A stretch of 64,000 nucleotides of DNA from Nepenthes gracilis (taxonomy: Eukaryota; Streptophyta; Magnoliopsida; Caryophyllales; Nepenthaceae). Position numbers and translations under genes: made by a program. Shown piece by piece: positions 23,011 through 33,322 of the stretch (position 1 is its first letter; each line of letters opens with the position of its first letter). The stretch lies in contig BSYO01000019.1 of assembly GCA_033239525.1 (NCBI GenBank), positions 8,910,592 through 8,974,591 of the forward strand, written 5' to 3'. Below the pieces are notes generated by a model. That model worked only from the letters and a program-made list of their open reading frames with translations. It made no database searches and was not told the origin of the DNA.

Positions 23011-25142
23011 TTTTTTTTTTTGGTAAGTAAGTATTTTGGATTAATGGGAGAAAAATAGTACAAAAAAATATGTTTATCTCCAAGTATTTTGACTTGAAGA
23101 TAAAACATAGAACACTAGGGCATACCCCGAGTGGACAGTACATCTGAATATACAAAATGGCCTCTAGGAGGACAACGTTTACCGAAAATGACAAAAAATG
23201 ACATTTCCATCATAATCCCAACTGCACACAGCGTGCATTAGCTAACACACCTAAACGGCTTCTATCAGTGGCACAGCAAGCCACTATGCATATGAGACAG
23301 CAGGATGCTCCAGCTTCGATACCAGCAGCACCATCGCCGACTGTTGAACGTAGTAGTAACAACAAAAAAGAGTCCTTAACTCCAATGCTCCAACCACATC
23401 AAGTAGTGTAGTGATATACCAATGCATTTGCATCTGAGTCATAGTGGACTTCCATAAGGCCAAAATTAAGCATCCACCTGGCTGCACCTCGTCCATCAGG
23501 ATACTGATGCATTACTGCAGCAGTATGAGGATGGCATTCAACATCCATCCGGAGAGTAAGTCCAAGCCAGCGCTATTGAACCAGGGAGAAGTCCATGGAC
23601 AGGAAGGCCACGTCAAAATACCAAACCAATCTTCACAAAATCGCCAAGACAGAAGCGGGAAAGTCAGCACACTGAATTTGCCAGCAGGGGCAGCACACAG
23701 CCACATCATCCACTGCAGCATAATTAGGACAGCCCATCAAACATGGATCAGTAAATCTGCCTTTCCACACCCACGTAAGCCGCCCGACAGCAGTCCATTG
23801 CACACCAGCATATGGCTCCACCAGCACAGGTGGCAGCAACCACTTCAAACAGAGGCCGCACTCCAGACCAGCACCCTTCTACATCAGAATTTCCACAACA
23901 GCAAGCAGGAGCAAGCCCCCACCGAAGCAGTAACAGTTGCACCCAATTGGCATTGCTATTCACCATTGCATCAGAAATGCAGCAAACGAGATTCCTTCAG
24001 CACAAGGAAACAAAGAGATCGAGACAGTAGAATAATCCAAAGTCCCACACTCCCATTCTGGCCACAGCAATAGCATCAATAAAAGCCAGAGGAGACATGT
24101 ACAGAACATTGCAGCAAGCCAAAAATCAGATGATTCAAAATTGTTGCAAAGCAACAACATCAACAAACTAGCTGTATTAGCCAGACAAAAGCATTCCAAA
24201 GGACTGCAACATAATCACCACAATAAGCAGCGAACAAACCGAATGAACTCCATCCCAATAGAAGGGAATCCAGCAACCGAATAGGTCCTCGACCATCTCT
24301 TCCGCCCACAGCCAAACAGTCCCAAAACAGATTTGTACGAGCCCCCCAACCCGTCCAAACAGGAAGGAACACACAGGCATCGGGACATCAGAGCCGGCAC
24401 CGCAGATGGCTGCTCCCGAACCAAATAACTTCAGTCCCAGATTCACCAACCAAGAAAAGGAATCCATCAGCAACAAACCGGGAGGGCAACAATTGCCCAA
24501 ACCCAGCCAGCACCAAATCGAAGATTTCACGAGGAAATCGGAACCAGGGACACTTAGACCCCACAGACTGCGCAAGGAAACCCGCCAAAATTGGAGGCAA
24601 GAAACCCGGCTGAAAATCCTGAGAGAAGCCAGGATCTACGTCTCCAAGAAAACGAGAATTGAGGCTGAGAAGAGAAGGAAACCGAAAGGGCCCCAGATAA
24701 TAGGTGAGAACCAGTCGACAGAAGCTTCGATAGTTGCAATTTTGGAAACCGCAGGGAGCCCAGTCAGCTCGAGCCCGGACAGCTACATCTGGGCCACCGG
24801 CAAGAACCTCCATCCCAACCGGAATCAGCAAAGGTCGGCCTCACTGCCGCATTCGTGGAAACAGATGCCGCCGACGAAGCTAGAAACAGAGTTCCAAAGG
24901 AGAGAAAGTGGAGACGGGACCGTGAGGCCACCAGGCAGAACAGTCAGGAGGCCGGCCATGTCTGACCAATGACGGGAAGCAACAGGGCGGAGCAACCAGG
25001 AGACCGGCCGGGGCCGGCTCCGGCGCCGCCCGCCCAGTGGAGGTGCGCCCCTGAAGACGCTTTCAAATTTCAAAATCGAGGAAGAAATTTGAAATTGTAG
25101 AGAGAAGCGAGAGCTTCTCTCTCTAGGCGGAAAGTTAGAGCA
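23011..25142 (-). mobile_element. D: ORF-less element, 2132 bp, in H ORF1
   Basis: Perfect 17-bp TSD CTCCCCACTAAGATCCT (22994-23010 and 25143-25159). 3' module at 23011-23132 (minus). The leader occupies the right 200 bp: terminal hairpin, AT inverted repeat and GC block. The body is C/A-rich; the longest frame is a 209-codon Gln/His/Pro-rich shadow. It is the most complete representative of the ORF-less class. Confidence 0.94.
24940..25142 (-). promoter_or_regulatory. 5' leader of D: three successive hairpin-forming blocks
   Basis: Read from the element's 5' end (25142 leftward): a hairpin at 25125-25098 (arms of 11-13 bases, TAGAGAGAGAAGC ... GCTTCTCTCTA, 4-base loop); an AT inverted repeat (about 25090-25058, CAATTTCAAATTTC ... 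GAAATTTGAAAG); then a GC block (25030-24985) holding GGCGCCGGAGCCGGCC and GGCCGGTC. The same order is in C, and partly in B, F, G and P. Whether these act in transcription, packaging or translation is unknown; no A/B-box promoter was recognised. Confidence 0.6.
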
Positions 25143-28100
25143 CTCCCCACTAAGATCCTATTGTACTCTACACGGACCTCCCCTGTAATGGAGGATACCC
25201 CTGTTGAGGTAGAGGTTGTGTATCAATGGAAGCCTCTACGTTGCTCCAGCTGCAAGAAATTTGTCCATGTAATCGCTCAATGTCAGCCTCAGTCAATGGA
25301 GGATTTGAAGAAGATAGCTTCTTCTGAGATTTCTAATCCCCCTGTAGCATATTCCAAGTCCTCTTTTACCCACCTGGCGGCTGATTCTGGTATCAATCAG
25401 ACAAAGCAGATGGACTCTAGAAATGATGGTTGTCATGACATTGACATAGGTTCTAAGAGGAATACTACTGATCTGCCCCTTCTTAAGGCCACGTCTTCTG
25501 GTACAGTGCCCCTGGCTCTATATGGGAAGATCGATGCTACCCACTCTAGAGCCACCTTTAGCTCAGACCCCTACTAGGAGTTGAAGACCATGGGCAGCAT
25601 TTGCTTGGTAAAGTGTCTTTGGCTCTTGAAAAGAATGATAGTTCTCACTCTGCTAGTGGGATTGAGATGCATTTTGGCCCCTGTCAGCCTGCTCCTGCTT
25701 CTGATCCAGTGACAGATGCTATTGGCCCTAGAGCTCCTATCCTGGTAGATCGGTCATGTCCAGGGCCCCAGGGCTTCTGTCCACAGGGTGGTTTGGGCGT
25801 GGATGGGAATAAACCAGTATCTGTGTTATGTGTTGTCCCACTTTTCATCTAAGTCCCAGTTTCATCTGTGCTGGCAGAGAATCATTAGTTGGACAATATG
25901 CATCCTGCTAATGCAGTGATTGATGAATCTCTTGCTGCTGATTCTTCTCCCAGCCCACATGCTGCCCCTGATGATCAGCATGGTAAAGCTCCTGGCAGTG
26001 CTCAGCTCGCCTCGGTAAGTATGATTCAACTCAGAATGAGGGGACTCACGATAAGAGATCCTCATGTGTGGATCTCTTAGCCAATGGTGGTGATCTTGAT
26101 CTTACACCCAACTCTAACACACGACTTTCATGTAAGTATCTCTTGGATGACACCATCCTTGCTTAGGAAGGTTGGGCACAAGACGCTCCTTGGAAGGTGC
26201 AGAACAAGCCAGGGTCTGGTGATCAATTGTGCCTGGCTAGCAGTCCCCCGATTTTTTCTGCTCAGACTGAGGAGGTGGTGGTAGATGAGGATGTTTGTCA
26301 TGAACCAATGCTTCATGCTCTACAGTTTTTAATGGAAGCAAAAGACTTTCGGAAATATATTGACTCCTTCACTCCAAAGTAAAGGCACATTGTGCTTGTT
26401 TTCATAGAAAGCTGTTGGTATGCGGTAATCGAAGAGACTATGAAGGAGTTCAAATCATCCTATCCCTTGGTTGCGGTGGATCAGAACATCTCTTATGGCG
26501 TATTATTTGAAGCCCTCAGAATGCTGGTGGTTGCCAAAACTTCTCAACCACACCTTGCTTCCTTATCTCCTGATGGGAAGAAGGTAGTATTTGGGTTTCT
26601 CACTACTCTGCTGAAATCGAATATGACATTCCCGACTTATCATTATAGCAATCTGGAAGATTTAGTGGCCGGCATCCATATATTTGATGCCTCTAAATTC
26701 TCACCGCCGCTGTCTGACCGAAGAGTTAAGGATGTGGATTACAATCACGTTTCATCCGTGCAAGATGGAACCTAGAAGCAACCCAAGTCCCGGAGGCGGT
26801 GAAAATCTGCTTTCAAGAACTCTAAGAGCTGCTGAAATAATTTGCTTGATCGAGGGATGTTGATGGTGTGTGTTGGCCCTGCTAACTTCTTGGAATCTGC
26901 TGAAATAATTTGCTTCTGGGTGGTAGTTATTTACTTGCTTAATTCATGGAATTTTGATGGTGAATGAGCTTCTTGTTGAAATTGTCGCTGCCCTGCTGAT
27001 AAAAGCTGCTGCTGGAAATTCTGAAACTCGCTCATGGAGCCTTGCTGATGCTAGTGAGCAGCTGCTTCTAATGTTGGTGCTGTGGTGAAATCTGCTTTTG
27101 CCAGTTAGGTGTGGATGGCTTTTTGCCGAGATACATTAAATGGGACAAGTTGCTGGAAAGTCTGAGATCCTTTTGCTATCCTGTTCTGTTTCTCCTCTGA
27201 CATGCAAACTGGTGTAGGATTGCTTCTCTGCCAATTGAGCTTTGCTGGAGGATTGGGACTAACTGCTCCCGACTGTAATATGAGGTGTTAGTTGTCCGAG
27301 ATTAGCAAATGGACGAGATGCCGCCAATGGCTGTGGTGGCAGTGTTGTCCGTGTTTTTTCCATGCTGAAGCCAAAGATCTTCTATTGATTCCAGGGACTT
27401 ACAACTCTTGATCGAGGTTCAGCATGGCTGAGGTGTCATTTTGTCCAAGGAGCTGCCAATAGTTCCATGGTTCTATGGTGGCCTCACTTGAGTTGTTTGT
27501 AGGCGACGTATGGAGAGAGCGACTTTCCGCCTTTACCCGTTAAGCTTCGGCCTCCCCTAATGACCGGGATGCTGGTTTCCTGTCGCAGGCCGTGGGCTTG
27601 GAAGCCGGTCGCTGCTTCCCACAGTCGCCGATTGTCTCTGGTGCTCTCTGCTGTGGCCCGACGAGCACGCCTGCTAAATCCATTGAGGCCGAGGTATCCT
27701 CTAAAACTGTGGGCTCGACTTTAAAACTAGTAAATGTCCATTTTTCTGCAAAATCATGGGCTCAAGTCGCCGAGGTTAAGGGTCTCCGACCCTTTGCCTC
27801 TGTTAAATTTTTTCCCCCCTCTATTGAGGCTGACTTCGATAGCCCTTCCTCCCCTCCTGCTGAAGTCGTGCAACAATGCTCCGAATTTTGGGGCTCCACT
27901 CTAGTGGGTTTCTTCCCTGGAAAACCTCCCCATTTCTCGGCTGTCAATGGCATCGCCCGAAGAATTTGGGCAAAATATGGGATGCGTCATGTTGCTGTTA
28001 ATGGTAATGGAATTTATCTTTTTCAATTTGACTCCGATTTTGATTTGGAGGCATGCTTATCTCGAGGACCCTGGACCTTTAAAAAGTCGCCTGTCTTCCT

Positions 28101-31100
28101 CAAGAGATGGTCACCGGGCTTGAGTCTGGATCCAGACTCACTCATGTCGGTCCCTGAATGGATCTCGCTGTTTAACGTGCCAATTGAATTCTGGACACCA
28201 TTGGGGCTAAGTTGGATTGCTAGTAAGATTGGCAAACCAATCCTTTGTGATCCATTTACTGCCTCTATGCACCGGGTGCAGGAGGCCAGAATTTGTGTTG
28301 AGATGAAAAAGGGTGACCCTCGACCAGCAAAAATTAGGCTTATGTCGATTGCTGCTGCTCCCTCCAGAGCGGTTGAGATCGATATTGCCAAGCACTCTAA
28401 GCCTGAATTTAACATGTTTCCTAATAGATTAAAGAGGCCTGCTGCTTTGCCTAAGGTCCCGATTCCTGTTGCTGCTGGGGCTGGAGAACAACCCATCAAA
28501 TCCCCTTCTGCTCTAGATGTATCTGCGGAATGTGTTGAACCTACTTCTCCTGCTACAGGGCCAGTTAGAGTGGCTGAATCCTCTACTAGTTGTGTTAAGG
28601 ATGAAATGGTTAAGCTGAATAGCAGGTTTGCTATTGATGTTGGATCTGTTAACGGGCTGGTTTATTCTCTGCCTCCCAAATGTTCTGATTCTGCTCCTGC
28701 TATGGATGCCTTTGCTGTGCGCTCCCCTGCTGGGTTTCGTGACTTTGATCAAACAAACGGGCCTCTAGCCGAGGCTCTCCCTTTGGGGATTTGTGGTTCG
28801 GATTATCAGATGCAATTGGACCTTACAAATGGGGCTTGTGCTGATATGGACTCTAATGCTGGTTGTCCTATTGTTCACCAAGTTGCTGTCTCGCTTGTGA
28901 ATGATACTGAGTCTGTGCATGAAGCTGGTAATCTTAGGGAGTGTGTTAGTAGTGACTTAAGATTTGTCTTCGTCGATCTCCTCGCTTCTGAGTCTTCGAT
29001 TCTCTCTAGAGTGCCTTTCAAATTTCAAACCTGAAATTTGAGGCCTTCTTTTCCTGTCGCCATAGTTGGCCTTTACTGTCGTAGCGGTTCTTTCCTTGGC
29101 GCCTGGTGCTTGGGACGGATCTGCTTTGGATGTTGCACATGTTCGCAACCATCAGATTCGGTTGTTCCAGAGAGAAGCTTTGGTTTTCTCTCTGGGATTT
29201 CATTTTTCAAATTTACATATTTCAAATTTCAAATTTCTAGATTCAAATCTGGAATTGTTTTTCTGCGATTCTCTCGTCTCCACAGATGTAGGCTAGGCTT
29301 CCATGCCCCTGACTGATGTGGCTGTTGGGATTGTCTTTCCCTATTTTCTGATTCCGTTGCGAAAGCTTCGGCTCTGTTTTGGGTTGATCTGCTAAGCCCG
29401 ATTTTTGATTCCAGCTTTGGCCTCGTCGTTGGTTGGGTGAGTAACTGTGGTTTCTGCCTGGTCTGGAGTTTGGGCTGATTTAGGTCGCGGCTCTTTTGGT
29501 GTCATGCCTTCTGATGCTGGTCTGCTGCCTTCTCTGTCCATGGTCATAGATTGCCGGTTTGCTCCCCGCCTGACTTGCCTCATGGAAGATGTGTGTGCCT
29601 GGTGCTGGTGACCAGATGGCTCTTCGCCTGGTATAAGGTTTGAGATGATGGTCTGGTGAACTCTGCCAGTATGTTGCTGCTGTAATTTTGCAACAGCTTT
29701 TTCCAGTGGACTGCTGTCTCAACTCGAAGGAACTGAAGTTGCCGACTGTCCTCTGGTGCTGCTCTGTTTTTCTGGCTGTGTGTCCCATTATTTCTGGATT
29801 GGGTCATTTTGGCTGAGGGCTGAGCATCTGGACGAGGTTCCTTTTGGTGACTTAATTTCCTTTTGGTTGAGATGGTGCCCTGTATGTGCGCTGCTTAATT
29901 GTGGTGTGATTGTGATGCTGTTGTCTGGCAATTAAGGCCATTTTGCTGCTGTATATTGGGTGCAATTGACCTTGCTGCGGTGGGAGTGTCCTCCTGCTGT
30001 GGGCTGTGAACAGGGTTTAGGCTCTGTTTCAGATTGATCCTGACTGTATGCTGGTCTTGCCTCTCGTGGTGATTTTGAGTTGCTGTGGGGTGCGGCTGGT
30101 TGTATGGTGGGTATGTGTTGGCTGGTGGTGGTTTGCTGCTGGCAGTTTGTGGCTGGTGCATGCCTACTTCAAGCTAAAACTCTGATTTTTCTTTCAGTCT
30201 TTTTGGAAATCTGCTGGCTCTGTTCCAGTTGCTGGTGAATTCTCCTTTCTCTGGTTCTGCCGCAATTGACTTTGTTGTCTTGCCGACTCTTTGGCGCCTC
30301 TGCCTTTGGGGTTCTTTCCAGGAGGACGGGTTGGGGGATCGTGCTGCTTGGATTTGGATCTCTATGGTGGTGTGCGGTTGAGTTGGCGAGGCTCTGGTCG
30401 GATGCTGGTGAACCTCTTTGGGTGATGGATTAGGCATGGCCTGTCTAGTTGCCATTTTCCTTCTGTTCTTGGCAGAAGGTACTGTGTAGGAGTTGCTGCT
30501 CTCTGCGGGATGCTGTCTCATCTTGGAGGAAGTGATGCAGCCGAAAGTCCTATGGTGTTGCTCTGTTGGCTGGGTGTTCCATTTGGTTTGGGTTGGGGGA
30601 GCCCGTGTGTTTATGGATTGGGACCCTTGCTGAGGGCTGAGTAACTGGTTGTGGATTTTTTTGGCAGCTAAGTTTCTTTCTTGTTGAGATGGTGCCTGTC
30701 TGTTTTTTTTATTCTTTTGTGGCCTTGGAGATCTGCTGGCCCGTGTTGCAATCCATTGCTGGCCTTGTCTGACTGGATTGTGGACCATGGTTTTGTGGCT
30801 GCTCTCTGGAGGCTGAGTCTGCAGGATGCTTGCCTCTTTCTGCTGGTTTGTGAGGATGAGGCTGTTCCCGTATCAGGGCCATGTTGCTCCTCTGCTGTGA
30901 AGAGCTACTGATGCTGGTGTTCATGTTGAGCTGAACCTGTAGTTGCTGGAGGTCGCTGCTGTTGATTTGCTGAGGCGCCTACTGGCTATCCATTCTGTCT
31001 TGCTGCTGGGTCCCAGAGTTGCAATTCTTGGTTGCTTTATCCTTTTCTGCTGCTGATTGAAGAGGAATGCAGTGTAGAGCTACTCAGCTGTGTTCTGCTG

Positions 31101-31119
31101 ATGCTAGGCCTGGTGAAGA

Positions 31120-31157
31120 GGAATGCTAGGCCTGTGTTCTGCAGTGAGGAATGCTAG
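31120..31157 (+). other. Templated filler at the 5' junction of L-c
   Basis: Between the TSD and the first ORF2-matching base lies 38 bp built from nearby flank words: GGAATGCTAGGC occurs twice here and resembles GATGCTAGGCC just upstream, and TGTGTTCTGC matches 31090-31099. Such patchwork is a known by-product of microhomology-driven joining at L1 5' ends. Confidence 0.7.
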
Positions 31158-33322
31158 GCTTTAGTTCCCATTTCTTCAAGGAGTCGTGGGATATCATTGG
31201 CTTATCTGTTTGTGAAGCTATTCGTGATTTTTTCAATCATGGAAAGCTTCTCAAACAAATGAATTCGATGATTATCAGCCTTATCCCCAAAATCCAACCT
31301 CCTCGGCTGGTTTCTGATTATCGTCCCATTTCATGCTGTAATGTCATATACAAAGTCATCTTGAAGATTATTGCAGATCGCTTAAAGATGACTTTACCTT
31401 ATCTGGTCGATAAGTGCCAAACGGCTTTTGTGGCGGGCGCCAAATTAGTGACAACATTCTCCTCGCCCAAGAGTTTCTCCATAAGTATCATCTTGGACAT
31501 GACCCTCCACATTGTACTATGAAAGTTGACCTCATGAAAGCCTACGACTCTGTTCACTGGGACTTCATTATCAATGTCCTGACCATCATGAAATTCCCGC
31601 CCAAAATGATTAACTGGATTAGGGAATGTATAACCACCCCCTCGTACTCTGTTAATATTAATGGTGAAGTGGTTGGTTTTTTCAAAGGGGGGAAGGGTCT
31701 TCGCCAAGGAGATCCCATTTCTCCTTACCTCTTTGTTCTGGCGATGGAGGAGTTAAACGGGATTATTGAATCGAAAGCACGTAGGAACAAAAATTTCACA
31801 TTTCATTGGAATTGTGGTCAGACTCATACTGTCATGCTTGCCTTTGCAGATGACCTTCTCCTCTTCTCTCATGCTGATGTCTGCTCTATTCGGATTCTAA
31901 AGGATTGCCTTGAGGAATTCTATTGGCTCTTTGGCCTGTCGGCTAACACAAATAAGAGTGAGGTCTTCCTTTGTTCTAAAGACCCATCCCTTACTTAGAA
32001 TATTGCCGATGTCCTGGGGTTCAAAGTTGGAACTCTCCCCATTCGATACCTCGGCGTTCCTCTTATTTCTACCAGGCTGTCAATTCGGGACTGTAAGGCT
32101 CTCACTGAGAAAATTACTTGCCGAATCAAATCATGGAAAAACAGGTGGCTTTCTTTTGGGGGCCGCCTTCAGTTGGTGGCCTCGATCCTCTCTTTTATCC
32201 ATATCTGTTGGGCTTCAATCTTTATTCTTCCTAAATCTATTCTTAACCAGATTGACTGCATTTTGAGGCGTTTCCTATGGAATGGCTCTACGGACGGGAA
32301 GGCAAATGCAAAAGTGGCCTGGTCCGATATTTGCTACCCTAAGAGTGAAGGTGGGTTGGGGCTTAAAAATTTACAGGCTCAAAATAAAGCCCTCATATGT
32401 AAGCTGCTATGGCGAATCCTGTCTAAAGACCCTGAATCGGCTTGGTCTTCTTGGATCCACAAGACTAGAATCAAGGACCGGTGCATCTGGACCCTCAAAG
32501 TCCCTGATTCTGCCCCTTGGAGCTGGAGGAAGATCATGAAACTCCGTCCATTCATGTGCTCACATGCTGTCAAGATCATTGGTGATGGTGTCGACTCCTT
32601 TATCTGGCATGACAACTGGCAACCTGGTGGCCCGCTCAGTAGGGTTTGCACAGATCGCATCTGTATGGTCACTGGTTTATCTTGGGACGGCAAGGTCTCT
32701 CAGATAATCAGAGATAACCAATGGGCATAAAGACTCTTTGAGATGGGATGGTAGCTCTAACGGTGTCTTTTCGTCCAAGTCTGCCTACCTCCTTTTTCAC
32801 CCGCCGAAGCCGAAACTGAGCTGGACTAAACTTGTCTGGGGTTCTTTCCATATTCCTACCTACGCCTTCACCCTTTGGCTGGCTATAAAAGGCCGGCTTA
32901 ATACCTCCGACCGTGTTCACGGTATTCCCAACCTCTCCCTCACTTGTTCTCTCAGTGATTCAGACGCTGAAAACCATGACAATCTTTTTTTCTCTTGCCC
33001 ATTCTCCTCCTCCGTGTGGACCTCTATCCAACGGATTGCTGGCATACACTGGCCATACCCCATCTGGTCCCATAATGTTAATTGGGCTGCATACATGTGG
33101 AAAGGTAAGAACCTCATCGCCCTCTCTAAGTGTCTCTCTCTCGCAGCCACTGTTTATTATATTTGGAGAGAACGTAACAATCGTATTTTCGAGAGTTCAT
33201 CCCATCAGGATGCTTCCCAGATCTGCTCCCAGATTTCAAATGTTGTTCAAGACAAACTGAAGGCCTCCCTGCCTGGTGTTGGTCGCCCTAACCGCTCGCT
33301 TGTCCGGCGATGGAACTTATAA
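31158..33322 (+). pseudogene. L-c ORF2, C-terminal two thirds (RT and zf-RVT)
   Basis: RT starts at HFFKESWDIIG; LVSDYRPISCCNVIYK (31309-31356), AYDSVHWDF, KGLRQGDPISPYLF and the catalytic FADD (31843-31854) are intact. Defects: a 1-bp deletion near 31437 (VAGA for VAGRQ), a TAG at 31996, and a deletion of roughly 75 bp at 32729 that removes the WPNPYD segment. The zf-RVT region (FTLWLAIKGRLN, LTCSLSDSDAENHDNLFFSCPF) has Ser in place of the second Cys of the CSLC pair. Ends RRWNL. No RNase H domain follows. Confidence 0.88.

Larger units (their letters stand above)
21926..26775 (+). pseudogene. H ORF1 relic: DUF4283, CCHC knuckle, C-terminal domain
   Basis: Possible ATG at 21926. SSWSEVV (near 22215) then DUF4283-like sequence (22260-22749; VWAHFGLHHVAGGQNDFFFF, EACLEKGPWSF). 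Reading passes I1 at 22749/22958 (LDRMF-LARVCVE) and D at 23010/25160. A CX2CX4HX4C knuckle follows VVYQWKPLRC (25242-25283). After a Ser/Pro-rich middle comes the C-terminal domain (about 26281-26775; LEALRMLVVAKTS, LSPDGKKVVFGFLTTLLKS), related to those of O1 and O2. Stops and frameshifts make it non-functional. Role by family: RNA-binding component of the retrotransposition RNP. Confidence 0.78.

Noticed and set aside
23444..24073. 209-codon frame on + inside D
   Set aside because: Rich in Gln, His, Pro and Ser from CAGCA-biased sequence, no homologue-like motif, no matching frame kept in other ORF-less copies.
24061..24120. Host gene exon candidates in the ORF-less bodies
   Set aside because: No conserved protein domain, no consistent splice structure beyond the family GGTAAGTAAG end, and boundaries coincide with element TSDs.
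30174..30788. 204-codon minus-strand frame, basic and Gln-rich
   Set aside because: Antisense of the T/G-rich N1 body; no start context, no similarity to ORF1.
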